This document shows, in pieces, positions 1 through 11,463 of a stretch of 64,000 bases of DNA (within the stretch, counting starts at the first letter, position 1; the number at the start of each line of letters is the position of its first letter). Origin of the DNA: Gliomastix tumulicola (taxonomy: Eukaryota > Ascomycota > Sordariomycetes > Hypocreales > Bionectriaceae); NCBI GenBank assembly GCA_001599755.1, contig BCHX01000007.1, positions 2,914,001-2,978,000 of the forward strand, in the 5' to 3' direction. The notes under the pieces were generated by a model that saw only the letters and a program-made list of their open reading frames with translations, made no database searches and was not told where the DNA came from. The translations under genes and the position numbers were made by a program.

Positions 1-2
1 TT

Positions 3-119
3 CGGAGTGAGTTTGAGGGTCTTTCCCTTGTTGACCAGAGGGTAAATGCTGACATGTGGTTCAAGGTCGCTGTGGCTATTCTGTCGAGCTCTTGGGGCGA
101 GTTCCTCCTGCCTCCGTAA
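3..119 (+). CDS. 3' end of an unidentified gene (partial)
   Basis: The third forward frame is open from the left edge to a TAA at 117-119 and encodes 39 residues ending WGEFLLPP. The stretch contains a hydrophobic/aromatic run (WFKVAVAILSSSWGEF) that reads like a real protein C-terminus rather than random sequence. The gene would enter from the left of the window on the plus strand. No family is recognised, and such a short open frame could also be chance, so the call is tentative. Confidence 0.35.
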   Translation, partial: RSEFEGLSLVDQRVNADMWFKVAVAILSSSWGEFLLPP

Positions 120-855
120 GTTTGACCTCAGGAGACTTTCGAGTCCAGGCGCGCACGGCTCGAACGAGACGAGACGAGACGAGACTCGGCGATTCTAACA
201 TTTAATCTGTACAGCAACTAAACGAACAAACAATACCTGTCGAGTCGAGACGATGATGGATACCGGCGGTCACGATAATTCGCCGAGGAATATATACAAT
301 GTACGATATCGGAGGGACCGTGTACAATAATCGAGGTCTGGTTGGAGAACGACAGACCTATCGTCAACTGCGAGGGAGGAGCGGACGCGGTGATGGGAGC
401 TGCCTGTTGCCATACATGAATACACAAAGAGACCCCTTGACGCCGAACGGCAGCATTCACTCGCGACGTGCCTGGATTGAGACACCGATGGCAACGCTTG
501 TTTGGAACCTCGCGCGGATTGGTTGTTCCTTGCCATCTGTCGCTCTTGCACAGGTCTGTCTGCTGGCTACTTGCAACGTGCTTGCCTTTGTCACCACTCT
601 GATACTGTTCGCAACTGCCCACATCGAGGATTGGTGTGAACTTGAGAAGGCGCCACATTACACACTGACTTCCTGAGAGAGCAGACGCGGCTTCGGTCGA
701 GGACATCTCCCCTCGAGCCGTGCTTGTTTTGACTGCCAAACTTTTCCCTCTTCCAGGCCCATCGTTTCTTGGATTTCATTTCACCCCTCTGCGCTTGTGC
801 TTCACGCCGGCTTCAAGGCGACTCCAACACGGACCCCAGTCACTTGAGAACAGCC
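120..855. other. Intergenic region with pentanucleotide repeat
   Basis: No convincing gene. It holds a short GACGA-type pentanucleotide repeat near 158-186 and, close to 780-850, a C-rich leader just before the ATG at 856. Overlapping short open frames on both strands here (around 218-780) have no coding character. Confidence 0.5.
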
Positions 856-2983
856 ATGTCCAGCACCACCATCACGGGCAGCATGACTGAGACGACCGGC
901 GTGCCCCTGGGCTCTAGCTTGCGACGCAAGCCCCGCGGCAACCTCGCCCGCCTGGTCTCCAAGTTCGAAGTGCTCGACCTCATGCACGGCTCCGACAAGA
1001 AGTCCCGCGGCAGCGCCGGCTCAGGTCCATCCCAGGCGTCGGGGACATCGACACCGAAGCATGGCAATGGGCAAGCCTCGGCCGCTCCGCAGTCGTACGA
1101 CGGAGCGAATGATTTGACGATTGATATCTGCCTGTCGAGAGCCTCGAGCTGTCGGTGGCCTCCGCATATGCTGTATTCCAATCCTGACGGGGAGGACGAG
1201 GGCGGTCTTCGCCCCAAGGGGCAGACGTCGCCGGCACGGGCTGTCATTGCTCGGCAGACGTCGGTTGCGGAGAGGAGGAAGGCGTTCGAGGGTCGGTATG
1301 GGATGGGAAGGGGTATGTTCTGAACTTGACTACCGTATGGTAAATGCTTGAACTGACTTGATCCGACGTTTCATAGTCCCCGAAGCACACGAGCCCGCCC
1401 TTGATCTGGCCGAAGGAGATCTCAATATTCTGCCTTCTCACAATCTTCCAGTCTCGCTGGTCAACACCAGCATCGAAGCTCAGCCGACTCATGACGACAA
1501 AGCTGAGTCCTCGGCACCCGCGGCCGACAAGAGGCTGCTTGATGGAACCTCATCAGAACGGCAATCATGGGCTACATCTGTCACGGAATGGCATCCGACA
1601 AAGGAGAGCCCTTCACAGACCAGTCCTGAGCGCGATCAAGGCAAGCCTGAGGCCGCAGAGTCCCAGAGCTCGCTGCTGGAGGCAGAGCCCAAGGTATTCG
1701 TCAGCCACACGCCCGAGCCATTTCTGGTTATCGAATATGATGACGGTCCTGATATCTCTCTCGATTTGGGACTGGATCAGGAGATCTCAGCCAATGACAA
1801 TGTGATTGACGCCTCGCCGGAGCGGAAGCCTCTGCCACGCTCAATGCCACTGGTGAAGCCATACATCACCAATGGGGGTGATGGCGCTGTTGATGTTGAG
1901 GATGGGAACATCTACATACCGCGGATGTCTATGTGTGCCCAAAAAATGATACACGCAAAGCTCCCTAGTCGAACAGCTTCCCCTGAGAATGCGAGTGGCC
2001 AGCCCCTGAGCGACTTTACGAACCGACTCTCGCCGCGGCTTGAGAAGATGCAGTCCTTTCCAGGGCACAGCTATGTCACAAACGACCAGCCACGGTCGCC
2101 CGCCCTGCCCTATCTTTGGGAGAAGGCTCGGGGAAAGCTGCTGGAGCGTCCGTCTAATCCCAGGCTCCTCCGCAAGTCGGCAATTCCATTCTCAAGGACT
2201 GATGGACTTTCTGACGCACAGCTGGCTGAGCAACCTAGCATTCCCCCCTCTAAGACGTGCGGCCCTGGACTTTTGACAGCGGGAGCGAAGCCTTGGACGG
2301 TCAAGCAAAACCCATCTCCCCTCAAAGATAGGATCGGCATGTTTAAGGCACTGAGCCGGCAAGAGTCTGGGGCTCACTTGTCGAGCAAACCGAAGCAGTC
2401 GAGGGTGTCTCTCGGTCGGCAGACTGCTGGCAAGGTCAAAGAAGCGTTGCGAATCTTCTCGCTGTCAAAGGATAAGAAGCAGAATGACTATCCAACCGAT
2501 GCTGCCGCGAAGGCTACTGACTCCCCTGGCCCGAAGACATGGGGTGCGGCGAGGCTCTTTCGGTCTGATACGCCTGCATCTGGAAGCAGGCCTTTCTCGT
2601 CGGCGGCCTTTGGTAGCAGCTGGGCTCGATTCGGACACGGCAGGGGGGCATCCAAGGCAGAAAGCGCTCCAACTGCGCAGCGCTTCAGTGCACGGGATGA
2701 TGATGGCGGCGATGGCGACTCTGTGACGACAAGTTTCACCCGACCCTCAGCGACTCCTCAGATCTCCGTCTCGGATGCTTGTACCTCGCCGGCTGATCCT
2801 CTTACACGCCTTGCTCGTCGTCGTGGTTTTGCTCGAAACAACACGCCGCAGGTTCGCCGAGCAGAGTGCAAGCTGGAGCAGCCCAAGCCCGTGCGTGGGA
2901 GCGACATGAAGCGACTCGTCAGTCTTTGCAAGGAGAGGGTTTCTCGACATGTGTTCAGGGGGGAGTCTGAGGCGGGTAAGTAA
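856..2983 (+). CDS. Unknown low-complexity fungal protein, 687 aa, one intron
   Basis: Two exons, 856-1312 and 1377-2983, joined across a 64-nt intron (GTATGT donor, TAG acceptor, CTGAC branch motif near 1353). The split codon restores Val and keeps the frame. ATG 856 is the first in-frame ATG; the open frame reaches back to about 769 but only with a TTG. The product is rich in Ser, Pro, Lys and Arg, with no membrane segment or recognisable catalytic motif. The C-terminal third has basic patches. It looks like an intrinsically disordered protein of the kind common in fungi. Function is not recognised. The TAA stop lies in a GGTAAGTAA context, so a further splice at the very end cannot be excluded. 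Confidence 0.7.
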
Positions 2984-3289
2984 TAGAGGCGGGTAAGTAT
3001 GGGCCTTGGGTCTGGTTGGAAATATATTCGTAATGATGGGGGTTTGTGTTGCAGCTTACTGTATAGTCATGAGAGCAATTGGTCAAGTAACGATCATATT
3101 ATTATCATATCTCAGGGTATCCTGCAGTATATCATGTCTCGCTTTAATCAAAGAAACACTTCTTCATTCTGTTGTCGACATGGATATCCCCTCTTGTGTT
3201 CTGTTTTCCAAGTAACTCGGGATCCTCCAGCTTACACTCGTACAAAGTAGTAAACAACAAAGGGAACTGAAAGCCGTTGGGCGAGAGAT
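2984..3289. other. Convergent 3' intergenic region
   Basis: About 300 bases between the stop of the 687-aa gene and the stop of the membrane-protein gene on the opposite strand. It is AT-richer than its flanks and probably holds both polyadenylation regions. No gene seen. Confidence 0.5.
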
Positions 3290-4378
3290 TCAAGCCGTAT
3301 GGGCTGGAGGAGGCGGCGCTGGACCCCCGTCTGGCTGCCCCGAGTACGTCTCCTCGGTATAGTACGACCCGGTCGCGTATTCCACGTCATCCCCCTCAAT
3401 AGAGCTGGCGCCGCGGGAGACGAGCCAGCGCCAGGCGACGCGCAGGAAGATGCCCGCGCTGAGGAAGAGCGGGATGAGCTGGCAGGCGGAGGCGAGGTCG
3501 TCGACGGGGGAGCCGCGGAGGCCGTTGAAGGAGATGGTGAGCTCTGTGGCGGCGATGAGGACGGCGAGGACGGTGAGGTTGGAGAGGGTTGTGAGGGTGC
3601 GGATGAAGGCGCGGTGGGAGGTTCTGTGAATGTCAGAGAGATGTGGTTGGGAGAAAAAAAAGGAGGACTGATTAGCTGGGGATGATGATGATGTGTACCT
3701 GACTTTGCGGCGTTTGCGCTCCTTGGCCCAGGTGCGGATTTCACAGCCTGCCTTGGACAGGAGCACGCCCGCGCAGACGACGATGACGAGGATGAAGAGC
3801 AGCGCGTTGACGACGACGAACCCCCTGTCGTCCAGCGACACCCTGGCAAAGAAGAAGCCGTACTGGTGGCAGCCGTCGGCGGCCGGGCGGCCCCACCAGC
3901 CGGGGAGGAAGGTCGTGAAGAACCAGACGGCGACGGACGAGACGGCGAGCAGCAGCAGGAAGGAGCAGGCGCGGGAGGCCGGGGACGCGCGCTCACGGAG
4001 GAAGCGGAAGGGGTTCCAGTAGGGGCTGCACAGCGTGAGGGCGCGGAACAGGCAGAGGGGGATGAGCGGGAGGTAGAGGCCCGCGGCGAGGAGGAGGGAG
4101 ATGTAGATGTCTGCGGGCTGGAGGGGAGGCGGCTCCGGGAAGGAGTAGGAGGACGGGGACGGGGACGGGGAGGTCGTGAAGGGCGGGGAGGAGGAGGCGG
4201 CGACGATGATGGAGAGCGTCTCGGCGGCCGAGAGGAGGAGGCCGAGGTGGCGGATGTCCGGGAGCTCGGACTCGTCTATGAAGGCGACGAGGACGGCGGC
4301 GGCCCATTGGATGTAGAAGGCGGTGCGGATGCCGAGACCGTAGAGGTCCGGGCGGCCGGGGATGTCGCAGACGGTCAT
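3290..4378 (-). CDS. Unknown multi-pass membrane protein (337 or 362 aa)
   Basis: ATG at 4378, TGA at 3290-3292. The product has about six or seven hydrophobic segments (for example AAAVLVAF near the N-terminus, LLLLAVSSVAVWFF and ALLFILVIVVCAGVLL in the middle, LTVLAVLIAATELTISF towards the end), a DLYGLGIR motif near residue 11, and a Pro-rich hydrophilic C-terminus. A 75-nt segment (3624-3698) has a GTACAC donor, CTGAC branch motif and CAG acceptor, is a multiple of three and contains no stop. Spliced, the protein is 337 aa; unspliced, 362 aa. The segment encodes Ser/Phe-rich low-quality sequence, so splicing is likely. It resembles conserved fungal membrane proteins of unknown function; no function is assigned. 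Confidence 0.72.
   Translation of the reverse strand: MTVCDIPGRPDLYGLGIRTAFYIQWAAAVLVAFIDESELPDIRHLGLLLSAAETLSIIVAASSSPPFTTSPSPSPSSYSFPEPPPLQPADIYISLLLAAGLYLPLIPLCLFRALTLCSPYWNPFRFLRERASPASRACSFLLLLAVSSVAVWFFTTFLPGWWGRPAADGCHQYGFFFARVSLDDRGFVVVNALLFILVIVVCAGVLLSKAGCEIRTWAKERKRRKVRYTSSSSPANQSSFFFSQPHLSDIHRTSHRAFIRTLTTLSNLTVLAVLIAATELTISFNGLRGSPVDDLASACQLIPLFLSAGIFLRVAWRWLVSRGASSIEGDDVEYATGSYYTEETYSGQPDGGPAPPPPAHTA
3624..3698 (-). other. Probable 75-nt in-frame intron
   Basis: On the minus strand it starts GTACAC and ends CTGACATTCACAG. Because its length is divisible by three and it has no stop, the reading frame stays open whether or not it is removed. Confidence 0.65.
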
Positions 4379-6022
4379 GATGGCATGTCAAGTAAGTAGG
4401 AGGATCACTCGAGAGAGGGACGGACAGTCGGGGAGCCTGGGTATAAATGACAAGATAGATATATTGACGTCGGACAGCTGTTTGCTACGGCTTCACATGG
4501 GCCAGCTTGTCTCCCCGAACATTGACATGGGAGGGGGGGGGGAGCCAACGGGCAGCAGCAGCTGGGCTTCTCTGCAACACGCTGCTTTTGTCCGCCAGCG
4601 TTCCCAACTCCGATGGGACTGCGTGCAGCCAGCCCTCCTTGACCGAGTATCTATCTGCTGGCATCGTAAGACGGAATGGGCTCGCGCGCTGCTCTGGTTG
4701 GTCAATCAGGGGCACAATAACACCCCCAGGGGAAAGAAGGGTGGCAGCATGTATGCAAAACAAGGCAAACCACAATACACGGTGAAGGGCTGGCCTGGGG
4801 GGGAACATGGGCAATCAATCACAGAGGGACAGATAGGAGGAGAAGGAGGAGAAGTTGAACAGCGCGACGTGCATGCATCGTGCAGGATGCGTGTCGAGGG
4901 GTCCTCATTTGCTGCCCCGGACGAGACACGACACGATGGAGGGTGGGATGAGACGGGGGGCGAGAGGGTACCCAAGTCGTGTCTCTGCCCAATGATATGG
5001 AGTCTGGAGTCAAGCGGTGTCCTGGTCTCCGGGCAAAGCAAAAACAGCAGAGAACACCGTCCACCTGATGATCATGGTCGGAGTCGGAGCAGGGCTGATG
5101 GAACCAGAACACGACATGCCCGATGCCCTCCCTCTGTCAGTCAAGTCGGTGACACATTGCAGAACTGCTTGGTTGGTTCGATGATGGCAGCCGGGAATAG
5201 ACGACAACGAGCACAGCTTCGGGCTTGGGCAGACGCAGCTTGCAGCCACCTTGCAGCAGACCTGCAGCTTTCAGGTTGGGTCGGGCATCGCCAGATTTGG
5301 GGGGAAGTGGCCGTATGTGCCCACTCTGATGCTGCTGCTCCGAGTTGTAGATGCCCGAATGTGGCGGACTTGACGAGCTGTGCGAGCGAGTGTAACGGCT
5401 ACGGCGATGCGGACAGCTTGCCAGTTTGTACCATGGTACAAGAAAAGCAGATAGAGGGAACGGTTGGGTTGGGAGTCGGGAATCAAGAATCCAAATGCTC
5501 GAATTTGGCCGCCGGGTTCAACTCCCGGTAGCGGGATTAGTCAGCATGATCAATCGGGAGGGGTGACAGAATAGCAGGCACGAAGAAGACCATTTGCAGG
5601 TATTGATTGTGTCACCCGACCGTATGGCGAGCGTATCGATAAGAAACCACACCACTGGAAGGCGCGCCCTAAGACCCCTCCAGCGGTGTTCCTTTGACCC
5701 CGCAGTTGCTCGAGGTCCGCCATCAGATTCTGGGTGCAGCCATGCATTTCTGCCAGTCAGTTGCTCGCCGGCATCGCGTGCCCTTGACTCATTTTTGTGC
5801 CACCGGCCAGGCTCTGCGCTTTCCCATCCCTCCCTTCCAATTCTTCGCATAGATCCATCACCTATATCAGCCGATAGACACTGTCGTTGATACCATCACG
5901 CTCTCTTTGTGACAGCAGCTCGACAGCCCCACTAGACTTGCATTGCAATTCTCGTCCATCTCTTGTCTTGACCCCTCTCTTCCAAGCTTCCTCCTCCAGC
6001 CTCATCTCGCACAACCACCACG
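4379..6022. other. Divergent intergenic region, 1.6 kb
   Basis: Lies between the starts of the membrane-protein gene (minus) and MetRS (plus). It contains a G-run near 4532-4541, a long orphan open frame on the plus strand (4362-5531) without coding character, and a tRNA-like T-arm hairpin at about 5512-5528. The last 100 bases before 6023 are pyrimidine-rich, as in many fungal housekeeping promoters and leaders. Confidence 0.5.
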
Positions 6023-8082
6023 ATGGGCTCCGAAAACAAGTCCAGGCCTCCGCCTGTGCTCCCCGTCCCGGGAAAGCGCAACATCCTCATCACCAGTGCG
6101 CTTCCGTACGTCAACAACGTGCCCCATCTCGGTAACCTCATCGGCAGTGTCCTGTCTGCCGATGTCTTCGCTCGCTACTGCAGGGCTCGCGACTACCAGA
6201 CAGTCTACATCTGCGGTTCGGTGCGTGCTCCCTTCGATCGGCTTCGGCGTTTGTGCCTCCGCTACACATATGCTAATTGACCGCGTGACAGGACGAATAC
6301 GGGACCGCGACCGAGACAAAGGCCCTCGAGGAGGGCGTCGACCCGGCCACGCTCTGTGCCAAGTACCACGCCCTGCACCGCGGCATCTACGACTGGTTCC
6401 GCATCGACTTTGACATCTTCGACCGAACCCCGACCGCACACCACACCGCCATCGTCCAGGAGGTCTTCAAGAACCTCTGGGACAACGGCTTCATCGAGGA
6501 GCGCGAGACGAGCCAGCCCTTCTGCGCCCTCGAGTCGCACAACTCCTTCCTGGCCGATCGCTTCGTCGAGGGCGAGTGCTCCATCTGCCATGCCTCCGGC
6601 GCGCGAGGTGACCAGTGCGATGCCTGCGGCTCCAGTCTCGACCCTCTCGAGCCCGATAAGGAGGAGCAGGGTGCTGATGCGGGAGGCGAGGGCGGCGCGA
6701 CGGGTTGGCTGATCAACCCCAAGTGCAAGGTGGACGGCTCGACGCCCGAGAAGCGCAAGACGAAACATCTGTACCTGCGCCTCAACAAGCTCCAGGACAA
6801 GGTCGACGCCTGGTTCAAGGAGGCGAGCACCAAGGGCGCGTGGAGCGCGAGCGCCCTGCACATCACCCAGTCCTGGCTCGACAAGGGCTTCCAGCCCCGC
6901 GCCATCACGCGCGATCTCAAATGGGGCGTGCCGATCCCCAACACCGACGGTCTGAGCGAGGAGGAGTACCGCAGCAAGGTCTTCTACGTCTGGTTCGATG
7001 CCTGCATCGGCTACCCGTCCATCACCAAGACGTACACCGACGGCGACGATCTCAACGGCACGAATTGGGAGAAGTGGTGGCGCAACCCGGATGAGGTCTC
7101 GCTGTACCAGTTCCTCGGCAAGGACAACGTCCAGTTCCATTCGTGCGTCTTCCCGGCCTCGCAGATCGGTACCGGCAAGAAGTGGACGCAGGTGCACAGG
7201 ATCTCGTCCACCGAGTACCTCAACTACGAGAACGGCAAGTTCAGCAAGTCCCGCGGCGTCGGCGTCTTCGGCAACAACGCCAAGGACACTGGCATCGACC
7301 CCGATATCTGGCGCTTCTACCTGCTGTCGAGACGGCCCGAGTCGTCTGACTCTGAGTTCAAGTGGGAGGAGTTCATCGACGGCAACAACAACGAGCTACT
7401 CAAGAACGTGGGCAACCTCGTCCAGCGGACCCTCAAGTTCTGCGTCGCTAAGATGGACGGCGTGGTGCCCAAGGCCGAGTACACCGACGAGATCCTCGAG
7501 AACCACAAGGTGCAGGCCAGCAAAGTTCTGGAGAACTACGTCGAGAGTCTGGAGGCCACGAGGCTGCGACTGGGCGTGCAGTCCATCCTGCATTTCTCTA
7601 GTCTCGGCAACAAGCTGCTGCAGGACAACAAGCTTGATGGTCGCCTGCTGACCGAGGAGCCTGCCCGTTGCGCCTCCGTCATCAGCGTTGCCCTCAGCCA
7701 CATCCACCTCCTGGCTAGCCTGCTGTTCCCATACATGCCCGGCACCAGCGAGAAGATCCTCGGCCAGTTGGGCCTCGACGTGAAGCCTCATATCCCCGAC
7801 ACGTGGACCTTCGACTCCGTCCCCGCGGGCCACAAGCTCGGCACGCCGGCGCCCCTCTTCTCGGTCATTCCGGCTGCCAAGCTCGAGGAGTGGCGGGATG
7901 CCTACGGAGGAGAGGAGCTGAAGAGGCAGAAGGCTCTTGCTGCTGAGAAGGCTGCTGCCAAGAAGGCGGCCAAGCAGAAGAACAAGGAGAAGAAACAGCA
8001 GAAGAAGCAGGACGCGGCGGCTGCGGCGCCCATCGAGGAGGACGTGGCGAAGCTGGCCATCGATCAGGACAAGCAGAATTAG
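6023..8082 (+). CDS. MES1: Methionyl-tRNA synthetase, cytoplasmic
   Basis: Two exons, 6023-6220 and 6292-8082, separated by a 71-nt intron (GTGCGT donor, CTAAT branch, ACAG acceptor); the join keeps frame between Ser66 and Asp67. The 662-aa product charges tRNA-Met with methionine in the cytosol. Class I features are clear: the HIGH-type motif is HLGN at residues 35-38, and the KMSKS-type loop reads KFSKS at about 381-385. A Cys-containing connective-peptide knuckle (CSICHASG...CDACG) lies near residues 170-190. A typical helical anticodon-binding region follows, and the last 60 residues are a Lys/Ala-rich tail. The start codon sits in a good context (CACGATGG). Length and order of motifs match fungal cytosolic MetRS. 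Confidence 0.95.
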
Positions 8083-8809
8083 GGAGTCTGTTCGGCTTTG
8101 TGAGGGTCCTTTTCAGCTGGTGGACGCCATGGTACGGGAGGGTGTATGGAGTATCTGGGATGGGTGGGAGTCAATAAAGGAGATTTTCAACAATGTACAA
8201 CGGCGTGGTAAAGAGGGAATGGGTAGACTTTGCTAGTGAAGCGCAAGTTACGATTTATGCACCCGAATCCCGCATTACTGAGAGTTGTGAAAGGTCTCTT
8301 GACCATTATCGGTGAAGGAGTCGCGGAGATATCATCCTTAGAAAGGACACTTCATGGAAACTGGAACGTGGCTAATGATACTCGGGTGTCATTACATTAT
8401 TGTATGTCTAGTTAGGTCATTGTCCTTCGTTCCTTTATCCAAGAAGTTGACAGCCGTTGTGATATGGACATGGCTTGGTGCTCGTCGGCGAGAACATGCC
8501 CGCTCCTGCTGTTGACGGTCGGAGTATTTGCTTTCGCTTGGGGGTCTGCGTACTGACATACTCTCTGAAGTGTATGTTCAGCATGCCCCGGGGTTTGCAT
8601 CCGTTCCGAACTTGCTGTCTCGGCTCAGCTCTGAGTGTCCCTGCCGTCCGGACCTGGATCCCTCGAGCTGGCTCGGCGTTGCAGGAACGCGGCGCCCCGT
8701 CGGCGAGCCGGGATATATTCCAGCCTAGGAGAGGCGATACATATGAAAATCGATCAATCCGCACTGTTTGTTTCTTTTTGTTTGTCTCTCCATCTCTCAT
8801 CCCCCCTTT
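8083..8809. other. Convergent 3' intergenic region
   Basis: Shared 3' flank of MetRS (plus) and the TPT-family transporter (minus). Short overlapping open frames occur but none has coding character. AATAAA-like element (TCAATAAAGG near 8170) could serve as a MetRS polyadenylation signal. Confidence 0.4.
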
Positions 8810-10323
8810 TCAACCGTTCAAGGCCGACCACACCATATTCACCATATTCTTCCCATACCCCTGCAAATACTCAACGGCCACCAGCACACTGAGCAGTCCC
8901 ACGCTCGCGATGAAGAGGGCCACGCGCACGCGCGGCGACAGCCTCGACCCTTTGCCGCCCGTGAAGAGCCCGGAGACCCAGGACGCCGTGGCCGCGCAGC
9001 CGGCGGCGAGCTTCTCGTAGCCGAAGGAGTAGTGGATGAGCCCGGCGAGGCCGACGGAGTAGCCGATGACCTGGAGTGTGGTGATGGGGGTGCCCCAGAG
9101 GAGGACGGAGCAGACGATGAGGAGGATGTTTTTGAAGATGCCGGTGAGGGTTGTCACGAGGCCGGATGTCCTGCCGATCTGATGTTTTTTTCTTGTGTCA
9201 GTAAGAGGAATTATAGGATGATTAGGGGGGATGGGAAAGGGGGGTAACTTACGAGTGCCATGCTGGCAAAGTTGAGGAGGAAGGCGACGGCCGCGTTGAG
9301 GACGAGGACGAGCGGCCCGACGTTCATGAGGTCCTCGACCTTGAACTTGGGAATCTCAACGACACACGCCACGAGGAAGTTCATGGCCGCGCACGCAGGG
9401 GCGTAGTAGTACAGCCCCACGAGGGCATCCATCTTGAGCCCCTCGCTGCTGAGCATGACCTGGATCAGCACCACCCTCACGGCCTCGAACAGCACGCCCG
9501 CGAGCTGGAACCCTAGCCCCAGCCACGAGAACTCGATGGAGCCCGCGCTCGCGAGAGCCACGCCGCCGACAATGACGAGGATGTTGGCGACGGAACCCCA
9601 CGTCGGCTTCGCGACGCCCATGAGCACGGAGACGAGCAGGACGGCGGCCGGGGACGAGGCCTTGAGCATCTGGATGAAGGCGACGGAGAGGTAGAGGTAG
9701 ACGACGTTGCCGCAGATGAGCGAGGCCGAGGCGACGACGCCGATGGGCAGGACGGTGCGCAGGTAGAAGCGGCCGGAGATGGGGAGGGCGTGGCGCGAGT
9801 CGAGGAGGGTGGTGGTGCGGGCGAGGATCTGCGTGACGAGGGCGGCGAAGGTGAGGTGCCAGCAGGTGAGGAGGATGGCTGTGATTTGTTAGAAGGCTGT
9901 GCGTCAAGTTACGATGGGATTGGAGGGAGTCAAGGGCGCTTACGGTAGCCTGTGCGGGAGGTGTTAGTTTGCGTTGATATGCGTGCGTGAGATATGGGGG
10001 AGTGTGTCACTTACTGAAGCCGGCGGTGTCGATCAGCCACTTGTTAAAGAGAATCGTGAAGTTGGACGATATGATCCAGACACTGCGCCTGTTAGCTTTT
10101 CATTCTCATCTGCCAAGGGTAAAAGTGTGACTCCATACACGATGTACGCGCCCGTCTGTATCGTCGAGGATCGTGACGACGGCACTGACGGGGCGTCCGT
10201 CTCGGGCAGCGATGAGCTGTCGGTCTGGGACTGCGACTCGATGTCGGACTGTGACGACCTCATCGTGTCCATCTCCTTCCCCTCGCCCTCCTCCATCGTG
10301 GGCAGACGCTCGTACGCTGCCAT
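8810..10323 (-). CDS. TPT/DUF250-family nucleotide-sugar or triose-phosphate-type transporter
   Basis: Five exons on the minus strand: 10139-10323, 10015-10082, 9944-9949, 9253-9878 and 8810-9178. All junctions are GT-AG and in phase, giving 417 aa. After a hydrophilic Ser/Glu-rich N-terminus (about 60 aa) the sequence shows VWIISSNFTILFNKW, then ARTTTLLDSRH and YLYLSVAFIQMLKASSP, which are hallmark stretches of the drug/metabolite transporter superfamily TPT (DUF250) branch in fungi. About ten membrane helices are expected, probably in Golgi or ER membrane. The substrate cannot be read from sequence. The third exon is only six nucleotides long and supplies the Tyr-Pro junction (SYP), which the family has conserved at this place. 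Confidence 0.88.
9944..9949 (-). other. 6-nt microexon
   Basis: On the minus strand the hexamer GCTACC is flanked by CACAG upstream and GTAAGC downstream, between two 65-nt introns. Including it restores the family consensus GF-x-YP; skipping it removes exactly two residues and leaves the frame intact. Confidence 0.75.
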
Positions 10324-11431
10324 GGCCTCGGATTCGGGAGGCGAGTGTCTTTGTTAGGTGTACTATAGGTATATGTGCATGTATATATATCTGAAGAATA
10401 TGACGGCGGTACTCTTTGAATCGACTCTCCAGGAAGCGAGCAAGCAAGCAAGCAAGCAGGATCAGTAGGATATAAACGAGCGACAAAGGAGTGGGATCGA
10501 GAGTCGAGTCGAAGGGCTTCGTCACATAGCAAACGAACGACAGCGCTAGACGAAGCAAATCGAGAAGGCAAAAAAAAGCCCAAAGCCAAAGGCAAAAACC
10601 AAGGCCCTCCAACCACGTCAAAGAGCGACACGGCTAGCAGCGATAAAGTTTAGCAGCCCGCTGGGAGGGAGGGAAACTGGAGAAAAAAAGCAGGAGAAAG
10701 GTGTGAACAAGATGGAGAAACGACGATGGGGAGAGAGAGAGAGGAGAGGAGAGGTCGCAGATGGTGTGTGCCAGGCCAGGAGGAACTCGTCCGTGCCTTG
10801 TCTCGGTAAGTATCCAGCGAGTATCCAGCGAGTAATCATACACCTGCAACACCGTAGCCCAACCTAACCCCCCAAAGGAGGGAGGGAGGGGGGAGCACTC
10901 TTACTAGTGGACGAGCAACTACCTACGGAGTACACACAGACAGACAGCCAGCCAGCACACAGTGCCTGTCGTCGCTACCATCTCACACATCCCGGGGGGC
11001 TGAACCAGCACCCACTTCCGTGTTGTGGGCGAGCAGACACCCCCTAGCTATCCGCATCGCCCAGAGTCGTCAAGAAATGCTTGCCTTGCCCTCCTGTCCG
11101 CCTTGGCGATGGGCTGCATGACGAGGAGATTGGTACGGGTACTCCGTTCATTATGGGCGTAAATGGCACCATCCGTCTATTCCCCCTGCCGGTGGCTCTC
11201 ACAAACGTTCCAGTGGGAAAAGAGACGTGAAACCCCCGTGGCGTGGTTGACTCGTGCGCCGTTGTTGGCCACTGCCGCCGCCTCTGCCGTCGTCGCCGCT
11301 CTGGAGAAAGACGTTGTGCTGGGCTGAGACCTGTCTTTGACAAGGGGGATGGATTCCGTCATAAACGTGTGTTATATCCGTATTTAAATACGACTCAGGG
11401 GGGAAAAAGAGCACAGTGTCGGCTCCGAGCT

Positions 11432-11463
11432 GGGACTGGACTGGACTGGACTGGATTGGACTG
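11432..11463. repeat. GGACT pentanucleotide tandem repeat
   Basis: About five to six units of GGACT with one variant (GGATT). Simple-sequence repeat in noncoding DNA. Confidence 0.8.

Noticed and set aside
769..855. Extended N-terminus of the 687-aa protein
   Set aside because: The frame is open but begins with TTG. The first ATG, at 856, is the better start.
5512..5528. A T-arm-like hairpin with a near-perfect box B (GGTTCAACTCC), suggesting a tRNA gene
   Set aside because: No matching 5' acceptor strand, D-arm or A box could be found in the 110 bases upstream, so a complete tRNA cannot be folded. A relic or chance match is more likely.
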